Origin: Paratinospora sagittata
Lineage: Eukaryota; Streptophyta; Magnoliopsida; Ranunculales; Menispermaceae
Reading direction: 5' to 3'
NCBI GenBank assembly: GCA_035771175.1
Contig: CM069598.1
Location: 6,231,413 to 6,295,412, forward strand
DNA length: 64,000 bases
Shown: positions 29,615 through 42,403 of the stretch, piece by piece
How the letters are laid out: the number at the start of each line of letters is the position of its first letter
Numbering within the stretch: position 1 is the stretch's first letter
Position numbers and translations under genes: made by a program
The notes under the pieces: generated by a model
Told to the model about the DNA's origin: nothing
Database searches by the model: none
The model's input: the letters and a program-made list of their open reading frames with translations, nothing else

Positions 29615-32600
29615 ATGATTGGTACATAATAAGATTCTTGGAGTTGAAGTTTATTCTTTACTAATAAATCAAAATAAAAGTGGATGGAGACATTAATCCT
29701 AATCACTGTTAACCAAACTATCAATGACAGTAAGTATTACAAGGAAAAAACAAACTTAAGGGAAGTTCCAAAAGTGTGTGGATTTGAATTGAATTGAAAG
29801 GGATTGACTCTGACAAAATTCTCTCCTCTTTAACAAATTATTTGAATTCCCAATCCATATCTCTCAGTAAAAATCTCACTAGATGCCAATCTTCTAGTTG
29901 GTGTTTTTTATTTAAATACAAGCTTGAATGAGATAACTCTTTTTTGTGAAGTAGACATCAAACTCCATTTTATTTAATGTTCTTCTACTACTTCTTCTTC
30001 TTTCTTGTTCTTCTTTTCTGGTGAGCACTTGCAGATTCACTAATTAGCATCTCATGCTCTCCTTTTTATTATTTTAGTGAATAAGAGTGCTTTGAGATAT
30101 CACAAAAAAGGTGCCCTTTCTAAGCATTTATATTTGGTGATGAGGTCCCCCACTTCTTTTGCTTCTTACCCAAAAATTGAAAACAAAAGAAGAAGCAATG
30201 ATATAATCAACTAAAAGTTGGGTCTTCAAGCATGAAATTGGAAGTTGATGTGCCATAGGAATCCAAGGAGGCTCTTGGCAGCAAGATAAAGAAGAATAGG
30301 TTAAAAGGGGAGCTCACTGTGCATGAAGCACCAGCCTCCTATGTTGGGTCTCAAGGAAGGATCAGACCACTTTTAGATTTATATATTGCACGTAACCTTA
30401 CTTTGAATCACAGGAGATTATTTCTCCGTCACAAATACGTGACCACTACATAATCACACTTACCGTTGCGACAAAGCTTTGAAGGATAAGTCCCAAAAAA
30501 AAAAAAAAAAAAAGATGGTATTGATATGTCAAAAGGCCAAAGTTTCCAAAATAGTTTTAAGTGGGGGGCACAAACTCAAATTTTGGTTGGAGTCCCAACT
30601 CTGCCCGGTGGGCATCTATTAAAGTTTGTGTTCATTTATTAGTTACCTTGCTTTTATCAGTCATTCCTACTTTCCTTAATTGGTGGGGCTTCTGCTGGGA
30701 TTACATGTAATCCAAGTTGCAAATTAAAACCCTTCTCAATCATCTTCTTGGCTCATTGGTTCAAGAATTTTCCTTAACAGTTGTTCTTCATTTTGATATC
30801 ATTTTCAGTGCTGACTACTATACCTTATGTTAATTAAGGTCAAATATTTCTAATCACTATCAGGATGATTAATTATATAGTTCTGTCTCTCTTTCTTTTA
30901 AAAAAAAGAAAAGAAAAGAAATTGTTTAAAGAGCTGTAGAGGCTTCATGTGGGAAGCACATGGCACCTATTCAAAAATGTCAGGATGTTGGGTTATTGGG
31001 CTATAATCTGATGACAAGGGCAATAATTTGAACAGTGTTGTCTCTGCTGAATGCACCTATCTCTGCTCTTTCTCTATGGCAGAGCTTCCTATCTCACAGT
31101 ATCATGCACAATTATAGATACAAACACACCCATGCCAATACACACAAAATGGTTCAAGAATGGTAATCCTATTAATTAAAAAGTCACTCCAAAAAGAAAT
31201 AGACCACAAAGAGACCAACTTGGCCAACATGGTGTGTCCATATCAAAGGGAGAAAGTGAGAAGGGACATGTATTAGATAAACTCAATTTTTGAGCATATA
31301 CCCAATTTTTGTGTCTGCCCCTAGTGCATGTACAGAGTCCTATTATATTGAATTATGCTGTAGGTGGAACTAATTCCCTAACCCTTTTTTTAGATACATC
31401 TTAATCTATAGACTATACTTATTTTATAAAACCCACTAGACATATAGGATTGTATTTTATTTTTTTAATTAAAAAGGGAGAATTCCTTGATATCACTTGA
31501 GAGGAAGTCATGATGTGATTACAAATTTAAGGTTGGTTGTATATCTATAGTACCAAATTCTATAAACTTGGCGGTTTAAAGTAGAAAGCGTCTTCTTCAG
31601 ACATATAGCATCAATGAAAACAGAGAGTATCTATCATATCGACAATAATGACTAGAAATATCCGTATCAAGTTGGAGCAATGTTTGAATGAGTCGATGAA
31701 CATAGTATAAACGACATTCTCAAATCTTTTTGGTCTTTTCTTGCTTTAAAAAATATGTGGTTGGAAGAGGGCAAAGAGTTAGTTTGCATGTATATCTGGT
31801 GAGGGTAGAGATCGATGGTTGTAGTGGTGGTCCTAAAGTTCAATTTCAATAATCTTCCAAGTTCTATTACAAAAATGTGATATCTTCGAGCATGAAAAGC
31901 TGGAATCAAAGGTGACAAGGGTTTTGTCATAGGGCAATCAACATCGTATTTAAAGAATATTAATGGCGAAGGAAAATGAAGGTAGAAGATGAGAGGAGGG
32001 TTCGACAGTTAGAAGTTGTATATCATACCACAACTCATTATTTAAACCAGACGAGGGTCTGTAAGTAAAATAATTACTTATAAAATTTGAGGCATATGTT
32101 AGAATTCACATTCATTTTTTTTTTTTTTTTGAGAAATCACATCATGACTTTCAATAGTTTTGAACAAGTTGAACATTGAATCTAATCTTCTTCTATACTT
32201 TTAATAAACTTTCACACGCTACAGACTAATTGAGTATTAGTTTTAATTTTTATGCTTTATAAAAATGTTAAAAAAAAGGTATTTAATGCAAAATGAACCC
32301 AAAATACAAACTAGGCTCAGTCACTTACACTATTATATTTTTTTTATCACCTAAGCCTAATTTGTATTTTGAGTTTGATTTTCGGTTGATTTAGCATTAC
32401 CCACAAAAAAAAAAAAAAAAAGCACTGACCCAATTCATTTTTTACACTTCAAACAAACCCCAAATGATATATTAAGATGATATATATATAATTAATAACA
32501 TATATATTGGATGTGACCAGAGAGTATAATCTTGTATATATATATCATCATAAAGCAATAAAGCAAAGAGATTAAGTGGTGCACTCGTGACCCTTGGCTC

Positions 32601-33120
32601 CCGCGCGCGTGCTGATAAAATGTGTCATTTAACACGACACGAGGGTCGTACGTGCATGCACAAAAGAAATATAAGGCTAGCTATAAGCGTGGCCATTACC
32701 AAAAATCATTTAATTTTGAGATCTTACAACTTTATGAAAAGGAGTTCAAAGCCAGTTCTCTTTGCGGCGTGTTATATATTATTATTGCAAGTGCGCATTC
32801 CAATGATAATTCTTTTTTATTTAGTCACAATATTCATTATTAGCTACATTATCCAATCAAGAAGATCTAAGTTGCAGATATGATCATTAGCTTGTCGCAT
32901 CGATAGAAATAGCATTGCACTGTATAAAGTGTTCGCACACTAACTCTAATGCGGCCATTATTTATTTCTCGTACATATATACTTATTAATGGTAACTCGA
33001 TGTGTATTAATTATCTATCCGTTATAATTTTTGAGTGAAATAGTTTATATTAGTAGTACTTTTATATAATTGGTACTTGTTTCTTTTTTATATTTCTAAC
33101 ATTTATAAAATAAAAATCAT
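29615..33120. other. Single-copy AT-rich intergenic DNA upstream of ACO
   Basis: This is the first unique sequence after the duplicated block. I see no coding region. It contains homopolymer runs (30497-30513, 32117-32131, 32405-32420) and a CT-rich stretch near 29986-30020. The proximal part may carry distal ACO regulation. The open stretch near 32587-32883 has no recognisable protein features and I do not call it a gene. Confidence 0.6.
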
Positions 33121-33124
33121 ATAA

Positions 33125-33230
33125 AGATAGCCAACGGGCAGTTGACACGGTGGTTGGGAGCGTGAAAAGTTAACCGAGGGGATGAGAGTTCAAGTCGCGG
33201 CGCGTTAGACCTATTTTAAGATTTTAATCC
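33125..33230 (+). mobile_element. tRNA-derived SINE-like fragment
   Basis: The sequence has a possible RNA polymerase III A-box region (GGTGGTTGGGAGCG, 33150-33163) followed about 25-30 bases later by a good B-box match (GAGTTCAAGTC, 33186-33196). It is GC-rich against an AT-rich background. No A-rich tail or clear target-site duplication is visible, so this is probably an old or partial copy. A decayed tRNA relic is the alternative. Confidence 0.4.
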
Positions 33231-33764
33231 AGTATATCAAACTATTTGGGTAGCATTTGAATCTCATTTTTATGATAAGTTTGAACATATATATTCATTT
33301 CATAGTTTAATTGGAAGATAGTTTTAATAGTATATAATCCAAACTCTAATTAACAAAGCTCGTGACCAATAATAACGATATTAATTTCTAGGCCATAAGG
33401 GCACTGAGATATGTTGTCATATATAAAATGAAACTCACATACCAGACTATGGTGACGCATGAATATTCAAATGGAAATGAAGCAAAGACAGCTGCAGAGA
33501 GCAAACATGCAAGATGCCAAATACAGCCATCATGGCCCCTGCTATAATTTTGAGTCTTTTGCTTTGATATATATATGTATATAATGTACATAGGAATCTA
33601 TGTTGCAACCAATAATAAAAAATTGATTCTTCAAATTAATGTTGGACGTGCATGGGCATCACCATGCATACTTTTACAAAATTAAAGATATACACCTTCA
33701 ATTACTTTTATATTATATCTTAATTAAAGTGCCTTTTGTTGATATTAATAATTACCACTTCAAA

Positions 33765-33806
<42 letters not shown>

Positions 33807-34138
33807 TTATTAGCAGCTAGGTACCTTGTTTCAGTGAATCAATACCTATATGTGGCTTAATTTCTAACATGCATATAAATTATAAAATATAAAATTCTTC
33901 CACAGATGGCCCCCAAAAATTATCACCTTTTCTCTCATACATTTTGATTTAGCTCTTCGGTTAATAGACAGGATTGTCATTTAACATGGAAAAAAAAAAA
34001 AGCTTAAAACTCTCACTTTGCCTTGCTTTATTAAATGTCATCTTTCTCTTGATTTGAATTTTTGTAGGAGAGAAATGCTGAAAAAAACTCTCACCGTGGA
34101 AGGCTGAAACGTGACTTTAAGTGATGATTGACACTTTT
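33231..34138. other. Intergenic DNA with a TA microsatellite
   Basis: About 900 bases without a gene, including the dinucleotide run at 33766-33803. The last bases, ACACTTTT (34131-34138), contain the left target-site copy of the downstream LTR. Confidence 0.6.
33766..33803. repeat. TA dinucleotide microsatellite (~19 units)
   Basis: Uninterrupted TA repeat of 38 bases. Similar shorter runs are at 36543-36563, 38745-38770 and 61964-61996. Confidence 0.95.
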
Positions 34139-36177
34139 TGTAACACCCCGTAAATTTACTTAAATACATACGTTGACGTATACGTATATCGAGATGTATA
34201 ATACACGTATTTTATATGTATGAGCTAATTATATGCTTGATAATATACGTCTTTTATATGTAGGAGCCAAATATACGTGTGTATGAGTAGTAAAGAATGT
34301 GATACCTATGAAATCATCTTCTATGGGTGCTTACAAGTTAAACATTGGAGTTGATAGCTTAATTTATGGGGTTGGTTAATTAAATATGTGAATTAAGTGT
34401 ATAGAAGAAGAAAAAGAGGAATAAAGAAAGAAAAAAATAAAATAATAATTAATTACTGTTCATTTGAGGTACTGTTCCGGAACAGTACCATGAACAGTCT
34501 CGTATGTAATAAAAAAAATGAAAAAAAAGGAAGTTGCTGCTGAAAAGAGAGAAACAGAAGAGGAAGGACCGGGAAGAAGGAAGAGAGGAAAAATGAAAGA
34601 ACGCGGGATTCGCGTCCAATCGGGCTTCGCGGTAAGTGATTTTCACTCTCTTTCTTCGTTAAATTACTATCTAAGCTAGATGTAACAATTATAACAAACT
34701 AATTTTAGTTATTGGAGCCGTTTTAAGGTGTTTTGACAAATTGGGTTTTGACCCAACGTGAATAAAAATTCGCGATGAAGGTAGAAAAACACTTCCTGGA
34801 CTGTCGGGACCCCGAAAATGTGGTTAGATTGAATTTTATGGTTTTTGAAGACCGTTTGACAATTTTAGTATAATTTACATCTTTCGAATGAATAGTGACG
34901 ACGTAAACAGTGATATAAATAGTACTATAAATAGTGATGCGAACAACGATGTAAATAGTACCATAAACAGTGATGTGAATCCAATGAAACTCCTGTTTGA
35001 GATCATAGAATCGTAGAGAATTGAATTCCGGACGTTTCGATGTTAAGATCATGATTTTTGGATATGATTTGATATTTTTAGTATAGTGTTTTGGTGAGTT
35101 GAAATGGTGATTCTCACGATAATCTATGGTTAATTTCAGTGTTTAAATTGAGAGCTTAAGTGCATGGAGAAACGCTCTTGAGGAAGCAATGACGTCTATT
35201 GTTGCTCGGATATATTAGCTTAGAAACCCTGTGTAACCACTGTGAGTATAGTTTTCTTAATTTGGTTCTTGTATGACATTATACGCATATAAAATGTTTG
35301 ATTGTATACATGTTATATTTATATATAATGCATTGAGTTTTATGGATCATGCAAACTGATTTTAGCAATTGGAGGTTGTAATGATGTTATTTCGTTAGGA
35401 ATTAGATCCGGATGAAGTTTTGCGAGTCCTCATTGTCAGTTGACCTGTCCTAACAAGGGTTGCGATCATTGAAATGACTGTGAATTCGGTAATGAGAGGC
35501 TGTGACTACCTTGTAACAGTCATACAAGGGTTTGACTCGCTCTCTTGCCTTGAGGAGGAGGGAGATTGTGCATTGTGTTATTGAAAACTCATGCAATTTA
35601 TGTTGTTGACATGTATAATATATTCATTGAATGATGCATGTGTTGAATAAGTGTTTGAAATGATTTTAAATGTCATATTTCTCTAAATGTATATAATTGT
35701 CATCTCAAGAATTATATTGACTGAGCTGTTGTTTGCTCACCTCATTTCCTCAAATATTTCAGGTATTGAGTCGAAGGGAAAAGGAAACTCCGTGAGTGAT
35801 GATCACGTGAGCCTTCGTCTGGTATGTGTATGTACGCTTAGAGAAAATAACTTATATTGTTAGTTTGATATGTATACTTATCACACATTATATATATATG
35901 TGTATTATCATCTAGATGGGATGTGTGGGCATATATATGTAGCTTAATATATTGGATAATGAAATGAAAATGTGATGTGTGAATGAATGGAATGATTATA
36001 GAGATCTATATTGAATTTGATTTGTGATATATTAGGAAAAAAATTTCTGTAAATATTAGGAATTTTTGTGAATGTCCGTTGAGGCTGACAGTATATTGTA
36101 TACTGTATATGAATATGTACAATGTATAGTACACTGTGCCGGTCATGATGTTAGCCTATGTCAGGGGCGTCGTGACA
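34139..36177. mobile_element. Probable solo LTR of a Ty3/gypsy-type retrotransposon, 2039 bp
   Basis: The element starts TGTAACACCCCG and ends GGGGCGTCGTGACA, giving the TG...CA ends of an LTR. It is flanked by a 5-bp direct repeat CTTTT at 34134-34138 and 36178-36182. The TGTAACACCC start is common among plant gypsy LTRs. No gag, protease, reverse transcriptase or integrase is present and I found no second LTR, so it looks like a solo LTR left by recombination between the two LTRs of a full element. Internal features are a perfect palindrome (34468-34489) and degenerate ~15-bp AACAGTG/AATAGTA repeats (about 34895-34980). The strand and lineage are not assigned. Confidence 0.7.
34468..34489. 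repeat. 22-bp perfect palindrome inside the LTR
   Basis: The central 20 bases are GTACTGTTCCGGAACAGTAC, and one further pair (G/C) extends the palindrome on each side. It is followed by another ACAGT motif. It could be a dimer-type regulatory site in the LTR or part of its repeat array. Confidence 0.9.
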
Positions 36178-36182
36178 CTTTT

Positions 36183-38219
36183 GCTCTTATCCATAAAAAA
36201 AAACTTAAAGAGTGTAGAATTAAAAGTGACAATCTTGATTTAAAGTCCTTGTATGAGTTTAGTTTTGAGTTTTGGTGGCATCTCACTTTTTTTTTTCTTT
36301 TTTCGTTTTTTAATAATTATAGGTAACAATGGAAGATTTTTCCCTCCTGCTTGATATCATCATGTGTTTCTTAAAAGTTGGTCTTCAACACAAATTTAGC
36401 TTATTAGCTATTTAGTCTTATTCGTTTCATTATTAGAAGGTTGTGTGTTTGTCGCATGTTATGAATTAGCTATATTAATTACTAATACCATCTTCTTCTT
36501 TAGTAATAAAATAAATATACAAGTTTAATCAACGGTCGTAGCTATATATATATATATATATATTAGTCATGAAAAAAGTCAAGCTTTTAAAACCTTATGA
36601 TTATTTTCATTGTATAAGTAATATAAATATTTGTAGCAACGTTTGCTTACAAGAGACATAATGATTAAAAATATAATTCTTATTGTCATTGCTAACAGGG
36701 AAAGAATAATGTGAAAAGAAATAATTGATATTATTAAGTCAACTACCATATATATATGCCCCCCCCTCATAAAACCAATGTCTTCAAATCTTAGGGTCCC
36801 CACTTCTATATTCACTAATAATTAATTCCATAATCTAGCTTTTTTCCCTATTATATAATATATTGTCACCGAAAGGCCAATGCATTATAATTTTCCTTTT
36901 AATATATATATCTCATTCCTTCCCTTGGGCTCCACCATGCCCCGTGCGGTTTGAGCCATGCAAAATGAGCAAGTTGAACCTTCTCTTGAATCTCAAGCAA
37001 TCTGAAAATAAAAACCAAAGTTAATTAAAAGTTAATAGTTAGGCTGCTTTAATAATCTCCAAGACTTGTTTGGTGCACTTGATTGATAAGACTTATATGA
37101 GGTCAAATATTTAATAAATTCATGTCATCGTTAATCTGATAAAGTTTTACGTTAGAACGAAAAGTTATATATGTAAAATAAATAATCAATAAAATCTTTA
37201 TAAAAAAACAAAAACAATTTTAGTAGCCTCGTCGTGAAGAATTCATCCACATATAGAAAATGTTATTGTTACTGTAAAAATTACAACTGATTTGAATATA
37301 TGTATGTATATATGTTGATTTAATGTGGCATTGATTTGGATATATACAAATTTGACCGAATATCACTAGTCATGTCTATTGATCAGCCGTGACTTAAGGA
37401 AGAGAGTCACCTTCTCGTATATGCAATTTCAGTGCCAAAATATAATAAAAACAATTACGACAAAAAAAAAAAAAAATAGTAGCCAAAATGGACCCCTGTG
37501 TCAACATCTTTCCAACTAATACGAATAAAATAGATTTTTCAATATGAACTTTCTACGTTACGTTAGACAGCTCTGATATTTATAAAATATTGTAAGATGT
37601 AAAAATCCTCTTCTAATCTCCTTTTCTTTTCCTTTTCTAACCCTTGGGAAAAAAATTATTTTAAAGACAAAAATGGTATACGGCATTAGACAATCCCTTC
37701 TTAGAGTGATCGCATGAACATTGACGTAAACTCAAATTCGAAATCAAAACATCGTCTCTTAATCACAGTCTATATCTTATTCTGCAAGCAACGTAGTCTA
37801 ACTAACTTTAAGTAATTTCCTTTTTCTTTTCGGGAAAAAGAATAAAATAATATGATAAGCAAGTTATCACATAAATCGATTTTCTTTCATTTTATATTTA
37901 TTTGTGAATATTAATGAGGATGGGGCCCATGTTTGATACCTGTGTTGCGTGTGAAGTAAGGTAGGTGGCCCAACAACCTATGGAACAGTAAAAAAGATCA
38001 CACAGCCTGTACTAGTAGGTTTGATTTTGACAGAAGTGGACATATATATAATATCAAATAATTCTACTTTTTATTGTGATCTAACTTTGTTACACGTGCT
38101 GTCCTAAAAGAGGCTTTTCGTTGTTTCTTTAAATTATTACTCCCAATATTCTCTAATTTTCCATTTTTATCCATTTCCCTATCCGTGCTTATCGCCCTTT
38201 ATATCTCAAACATATATGT
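36183..38219. other. AT-rich intergenic DNA
   Basis: No gene is seen. It contains an AT microsatellite at 36543-36563 and an A run near 37462-37475. No transposon ends are recognised. Confidence 0.6.
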
Positions 38220-38742
38220 TAGGGGTTACCTGGATTTGATTTGAATCGATTTAATGTTTAAATTTAAATTAAATTAAATATAATTAATTTTAATTGAATT
38301 TAATTTAATTAATTTATTTTAAATTATCAAATCAAATCAATCTAAAAATAACATAATTAATTTGATTCAGTTTAGATTTATTGTTTGAAGTTTTATATGT
38401 ATATATATATTAAATAAATTAAAATAATTAATTATATATATAATGTAATTTTAACTTTTTTAATGCATATTTAAAAAATTTAAAAACTATATTTACTATA
38501 TAAAAATGATTATATAATTTTTTAATAAGAATATTTATATTATAAAATAATTATAGACATTAAAAATAAATATTAATAGTTTTAATTTTAAAATCATTTC
38601 GGTTCAGTTTAAATTAGTTTTTAAAGTCTCAAACAATAATTCGAACCAAACTTATCAGTTTATATTTTTTTCAAATCTAAATCAAACAAAACACATCAGT
38701 TCGATTCGATTTCGCAGTTTGAACTAATACATTGACATCCCT

Positions 38743-38744
<2 letters not shown>
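38220..38744. mobile_element. Degenerate MITE-like repeat, possibly hAT-type
   Basis: The segment is extremely AT-rich and built of degenerate GATTTGATTTGAATCGATTT-type motifs. One end reads TAGGGGTTACC, and the other, on the opposite strand, reads TAGGGATGTCAA. These give short imperfect terminal inverted repeats of the TAGGG type seen in many plant hAT-like and MITE repeats. Possible 8-base flanks ATATATGT/ATATATAT are not reliable because a TA microsatellite follows. The edges could be wrong. Confidence 0.35.
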
Positions 38745-38773
<29 letters not shown>

Positions 38774-41700
38774 TATATATGTAATCTCTTGTCAATTTTG
38801 TTAATGTCAACATTTTAAAATGAACTAATTTGGAATATTATCCTTTTGATACTAACATGCATGATCAGCTTTTACTGTTTGTAGATCTAAATACACTTTC
38901 TTTCTTTCTTTCTTCTTCAGAATTAATTCTCTTGAATAAAAAATATATTCTATCTTGATAATATTGGAAAGTCTCATCTAATCAAAATTCAAAAAGGCGT
39001 ATATTGGGCATTTCTAAATAAAGTCATAGTTGATATCATTAGATTTCATCACTGTACAAAAACAACAAATCAAGGCGGAATTTCCTCCGGCCGCACTTGA
39101 GGACGCGTCTCCTCCCCCTTGTTCTTGTGAAATGAAATGCATGTCTTTCAATTCATTATACTAGAACTTTTGGGATGATATAAAAGATGAGAATATGAGT
39201 TAATTTGTAATGAACCTACATTGACATGATATACTACTCAATATTAAAAATAAAAAATAAAATAAAATAAAAAAGAAGCCTACGAATGTATGACTCACTT
39301 TAGAATAAATTTTATTTATAAATGATTCGGGAATTTTGAAAATGATTATGCATTTTGGGTCACGGTAACTGGAAAAGGGCTCCAAACATAGAATTGATAG
39401 AACATTACTGCAAGAGGAAAGATCTTTACAATAATCTTAATATCCATGTATTTTGATAATTATTAACTAGAGTGAATTTCATAATTATTTTTATTTTTAT
39501 TTACAACAATGTTACAGCATTTCCTGATTTAATTAGGTTTTTGTACAAATATTCAGTGATTTAGGGCATTCTTAAATCCCTTTATATATATATCTTCTTT
39601 CTTTTTAATGAACCTACACTCGACTCAACCAACTGCCTTTGTTGGGAGAACAAGTCCAAATACCTCTACAATGTTTGAGTCCGAAAGGATTAGTCTCGCC
39701 CAAAGTAAATGACACCTCCAGGTGCTGAAAAAATCGGTAATAAAATAAAAAAAATCAACATTTAACTTAGCTTAATATATAAAGTCTTTTTTTATAGTTA
39801 CATAATTCACCAAAATCTACTTTTTTTATTTTGCTCTGTCAAGAACTAATAAGTAAGGATTATATTACAAGTTATTATATCTTTTTTTAATTAATTTTTT
39901 CAATTTTTTTTTTATATAAATTGTGAATATTATTTTTTTCTAGGCCCATGGATTTAATCCCATTAACTACAAATAGTACAGTGTCAGGGGCTTGGGTTCA
40001 TTTGTTTATAGAGCCCACTAAAAATACAGCACCGAAATGGTGTGGGTTCGCCTTTGTGCATTTTGCCCAGTCGGGTCTATTTGCATCCAGTACTATAGCC
40101 CACCAAGCCATTTACTGTTTTGTGAGTTACCATCAGAGTATATGTAAGCCATGCTTCCTGCCTTCTCAATTTCCCTATGAAAAAACTTGATACAATTTTA
40201 CCAATTTTCATATATTCAAAGTAATATTATATGTATGTCGGGTATAATGTCATTTTTTAACGTTGGCACGACTCAAGATTCTTGCGAATGTTAGAGATAT
40301 TGTGCAATACACACTCATCATCAAAACATCCAAAGGTGTTGAGTGCTAGCATCGAAATATAATGCTAACACCCAGTGTGCATAAAACATTTTTCTACAAT
40401 TTTACTATTTTTTTCCATGAAAGAATTGAACCCTCCCCTTGAGTAAGGAGAAAATGTTACTCACCATCTTAGCTAAAAGGTATTTTTACATCTAACGTAC
40501 TCAAAGTTAAGTTGTGCCTAGTGGGAGTTTGAAAAATTTGAGGTAGGAGACCATGCATTTTGGCCACCTAGAATAAGGATATATGTAAAATATAAAAGTA
40601 TCAAATGATCGATCTCCAAACCTAATATACTTAGTTTAGTTTGTACCACCCAAGAAGCTGCTTCTTGGCTGGTAGTCAGCAACCAGTTTATGTTAGGAGT
40701 TTCCACATGGATTTAAGCAAATGGATTACATTCTTCATTTGTTTGGCATGCACACATATATATAAATATATATAAGTACATATGGGCCTTAAAGAACTTA
40801 GTTTTGGAAAAATTGCCCACGAATTAAATAGCAAAAATCAAGTCTCACTCATTCTAAATCGATCTTGTTAATTAATTATAAGTTATGCAATTCATGTATC
40901 TAGCTGACTACCAATCCTATTCCAACGCTAACCATTCTTTAACTTGCACCAATTGGTCCAAGCTGTCTCATTTTTTGGTGCCAAATTACCGAACTGCATA
41001 TATTGAGGTGCCTAATCAAGACAAGAGAAGGTATTATATTATAAAGTATTAAGTCTTGTAGTATATCATTAGCTATAAAATATTATTAAGTCTTATGTAT
41101 TATATACACATTCGTTGGTGTGAGAATTAGTACGTTTCTAAGGAGCCTCATACTCCACAAAGAAGGATAAAGGGGTTTCAGTGAGTGCTTGTTTTTACTC
41201 AAAAAAAAAAAAAAACTTTTTTTTTAAATCGCCAAAGTCAGCTCTTTGGGTACACCAGATGTCAAAAAGAGAAAAACAATTAAGTAACGCACAATTATAA
41301 ATATCAACTTATAAAGAATAAGTGAACCCACACAACAATAAGACTTACAAGTCCGTGTATGCTAACTGTGGACTCGCACACCACATTGTAAATATCATTT
41401 TTTTTTTTTTTTCACTTATGAGGATTTAAACATTATCAATTGTGTGAACATGAATCCTCTATTCCACCGCACCATATGGTCATTAAAATCGCATTTACAA
41501 AGTTTATATGGTGAGGGAAGAAGCTATACCAAATGAGAGTTTGAACATAAATTTTTAAATTGGGTTGGACATGAAAACTCATATATTGAAGTATCCCCAT
41601 GTGAGCTTAATAGTACCTTTTGTGTATTAGGTCCAATTATTGTTATTTTGAAATGATGGGCAAGTTCCTTTTAAGTCTATGTTGTCTTGGCCCACATATA

Positions 41701-42160
41701 ATACCTGCCCTTATTATATAAAAATTAAGAAAGAACTTAGCTTTGCCCATCTGGCTCCATATAAATACCTTTGATACTCTTTGGAAGCTCCAAGAGAAAT
41801 CAGCTGATGACTACAAGTCAAAAAATCAAGTTGTGGGGATTAAAGCACCAATCATATATCCATGTTCCAAGTTTCAAAAGTACATGTTCTTGCATCTTTT
41901 GACCCCTAACGCCTTCTAGGAAACTGAGTCCAAATTCCTAATTGAAAGAGAATCACATAACAGAGCACTAGCTCTGATTGTAACACCTATTACTAACTGT
42001 TTATAATCAAGAGGGGGAACAAAAGTTTTGGGCACATGCAAATATTTGCTATGGGACCCTAACCACTGGACATATGATAATTGTTAAAATGAAAAGAAAA
42101 TCTAAAATAAAACTCACTAAACTAGTGATACAAATTGTGAGTATACAAGTATATGTAATC
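38745..42160. other. Intergenic DNA, no gene seen
   Basis: About 3.4 kb of AT-rich sequence with a TA run at its left edge (38745-38770) and poly(T) near 41399-41412. A TATAAATACC motif near 41760-41770 could mark a promoter, but no coding sequence follows. I recognise no known microRNA. Confidence 0.55.
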
Positions 42161-42187
42161 AATTAAGAGGCAAATATTCATGATCTA

Positions 42188-42376
42188 ATAGTGCAGTTTG
42201 TAAAAAGGTGGCTTTGTAACCCAAAGTTTTAGGTTCAACTTTTGTTACTGTCTCACTCTAAAAGATGAGGAGGATTAATGGGTCAGGAACGAGCCTAATA
42301 ACTCTCTGAGAATGCAGTAGGGTGATGGATGGTGATAGAATTAGTTATATTCTCAAAAAAATAAAAAATAAAAATA
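42188..42376 (+). mobile_element. SINE-like element with A-rich tail
   Basis: A ~190-base unit contains a B-box-like AGGTTCAAC (42230-42238) and ends in an A-rich tail (about 42353-42376). Its left flank (42161-42187) and the sequence right after the tail (42377-42403) are 27-base direct repeats with one mismatch, as expected for target-site duplication. Similarity continues more weakly for about nine bases past that repeat, and both sides later reach a TCACTCTA motif. The right side may therefore be a second, diverged copy rather than a plain target site. Either way it looks retrotransposed. Confidence 0.5.
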
Positions 42377-42403
42377 AATTAAGAGGCAAATATGCATGAT
42401 CTA

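Noticed and set aside
32587..32883. 98-codon open frame in the intergenic region
   Set aside because: AT-driven composition and no recognisable domain; nothing supports it beyond the absence of stops.
33766..33803. CRISPR-like or other functional repeat array
   Set aside because: It is a simple TA microsatellite; there are no spacers, and this is a plant nuclear sequence.
34723..35052. 109-codon open frame inside the solo LTR
   Set aside because: It is made largely by the degenerate tandem repeats of the LTR and shows no retrotransposon protein motif.
41755..41850. TATAAATACC motif as the promoter of an unknown gene or microRNA
   Set aside because: No coding sequence, known mature microRNA or obvious hairpin follows; such motifs are common by chance in AT-rich DNA.
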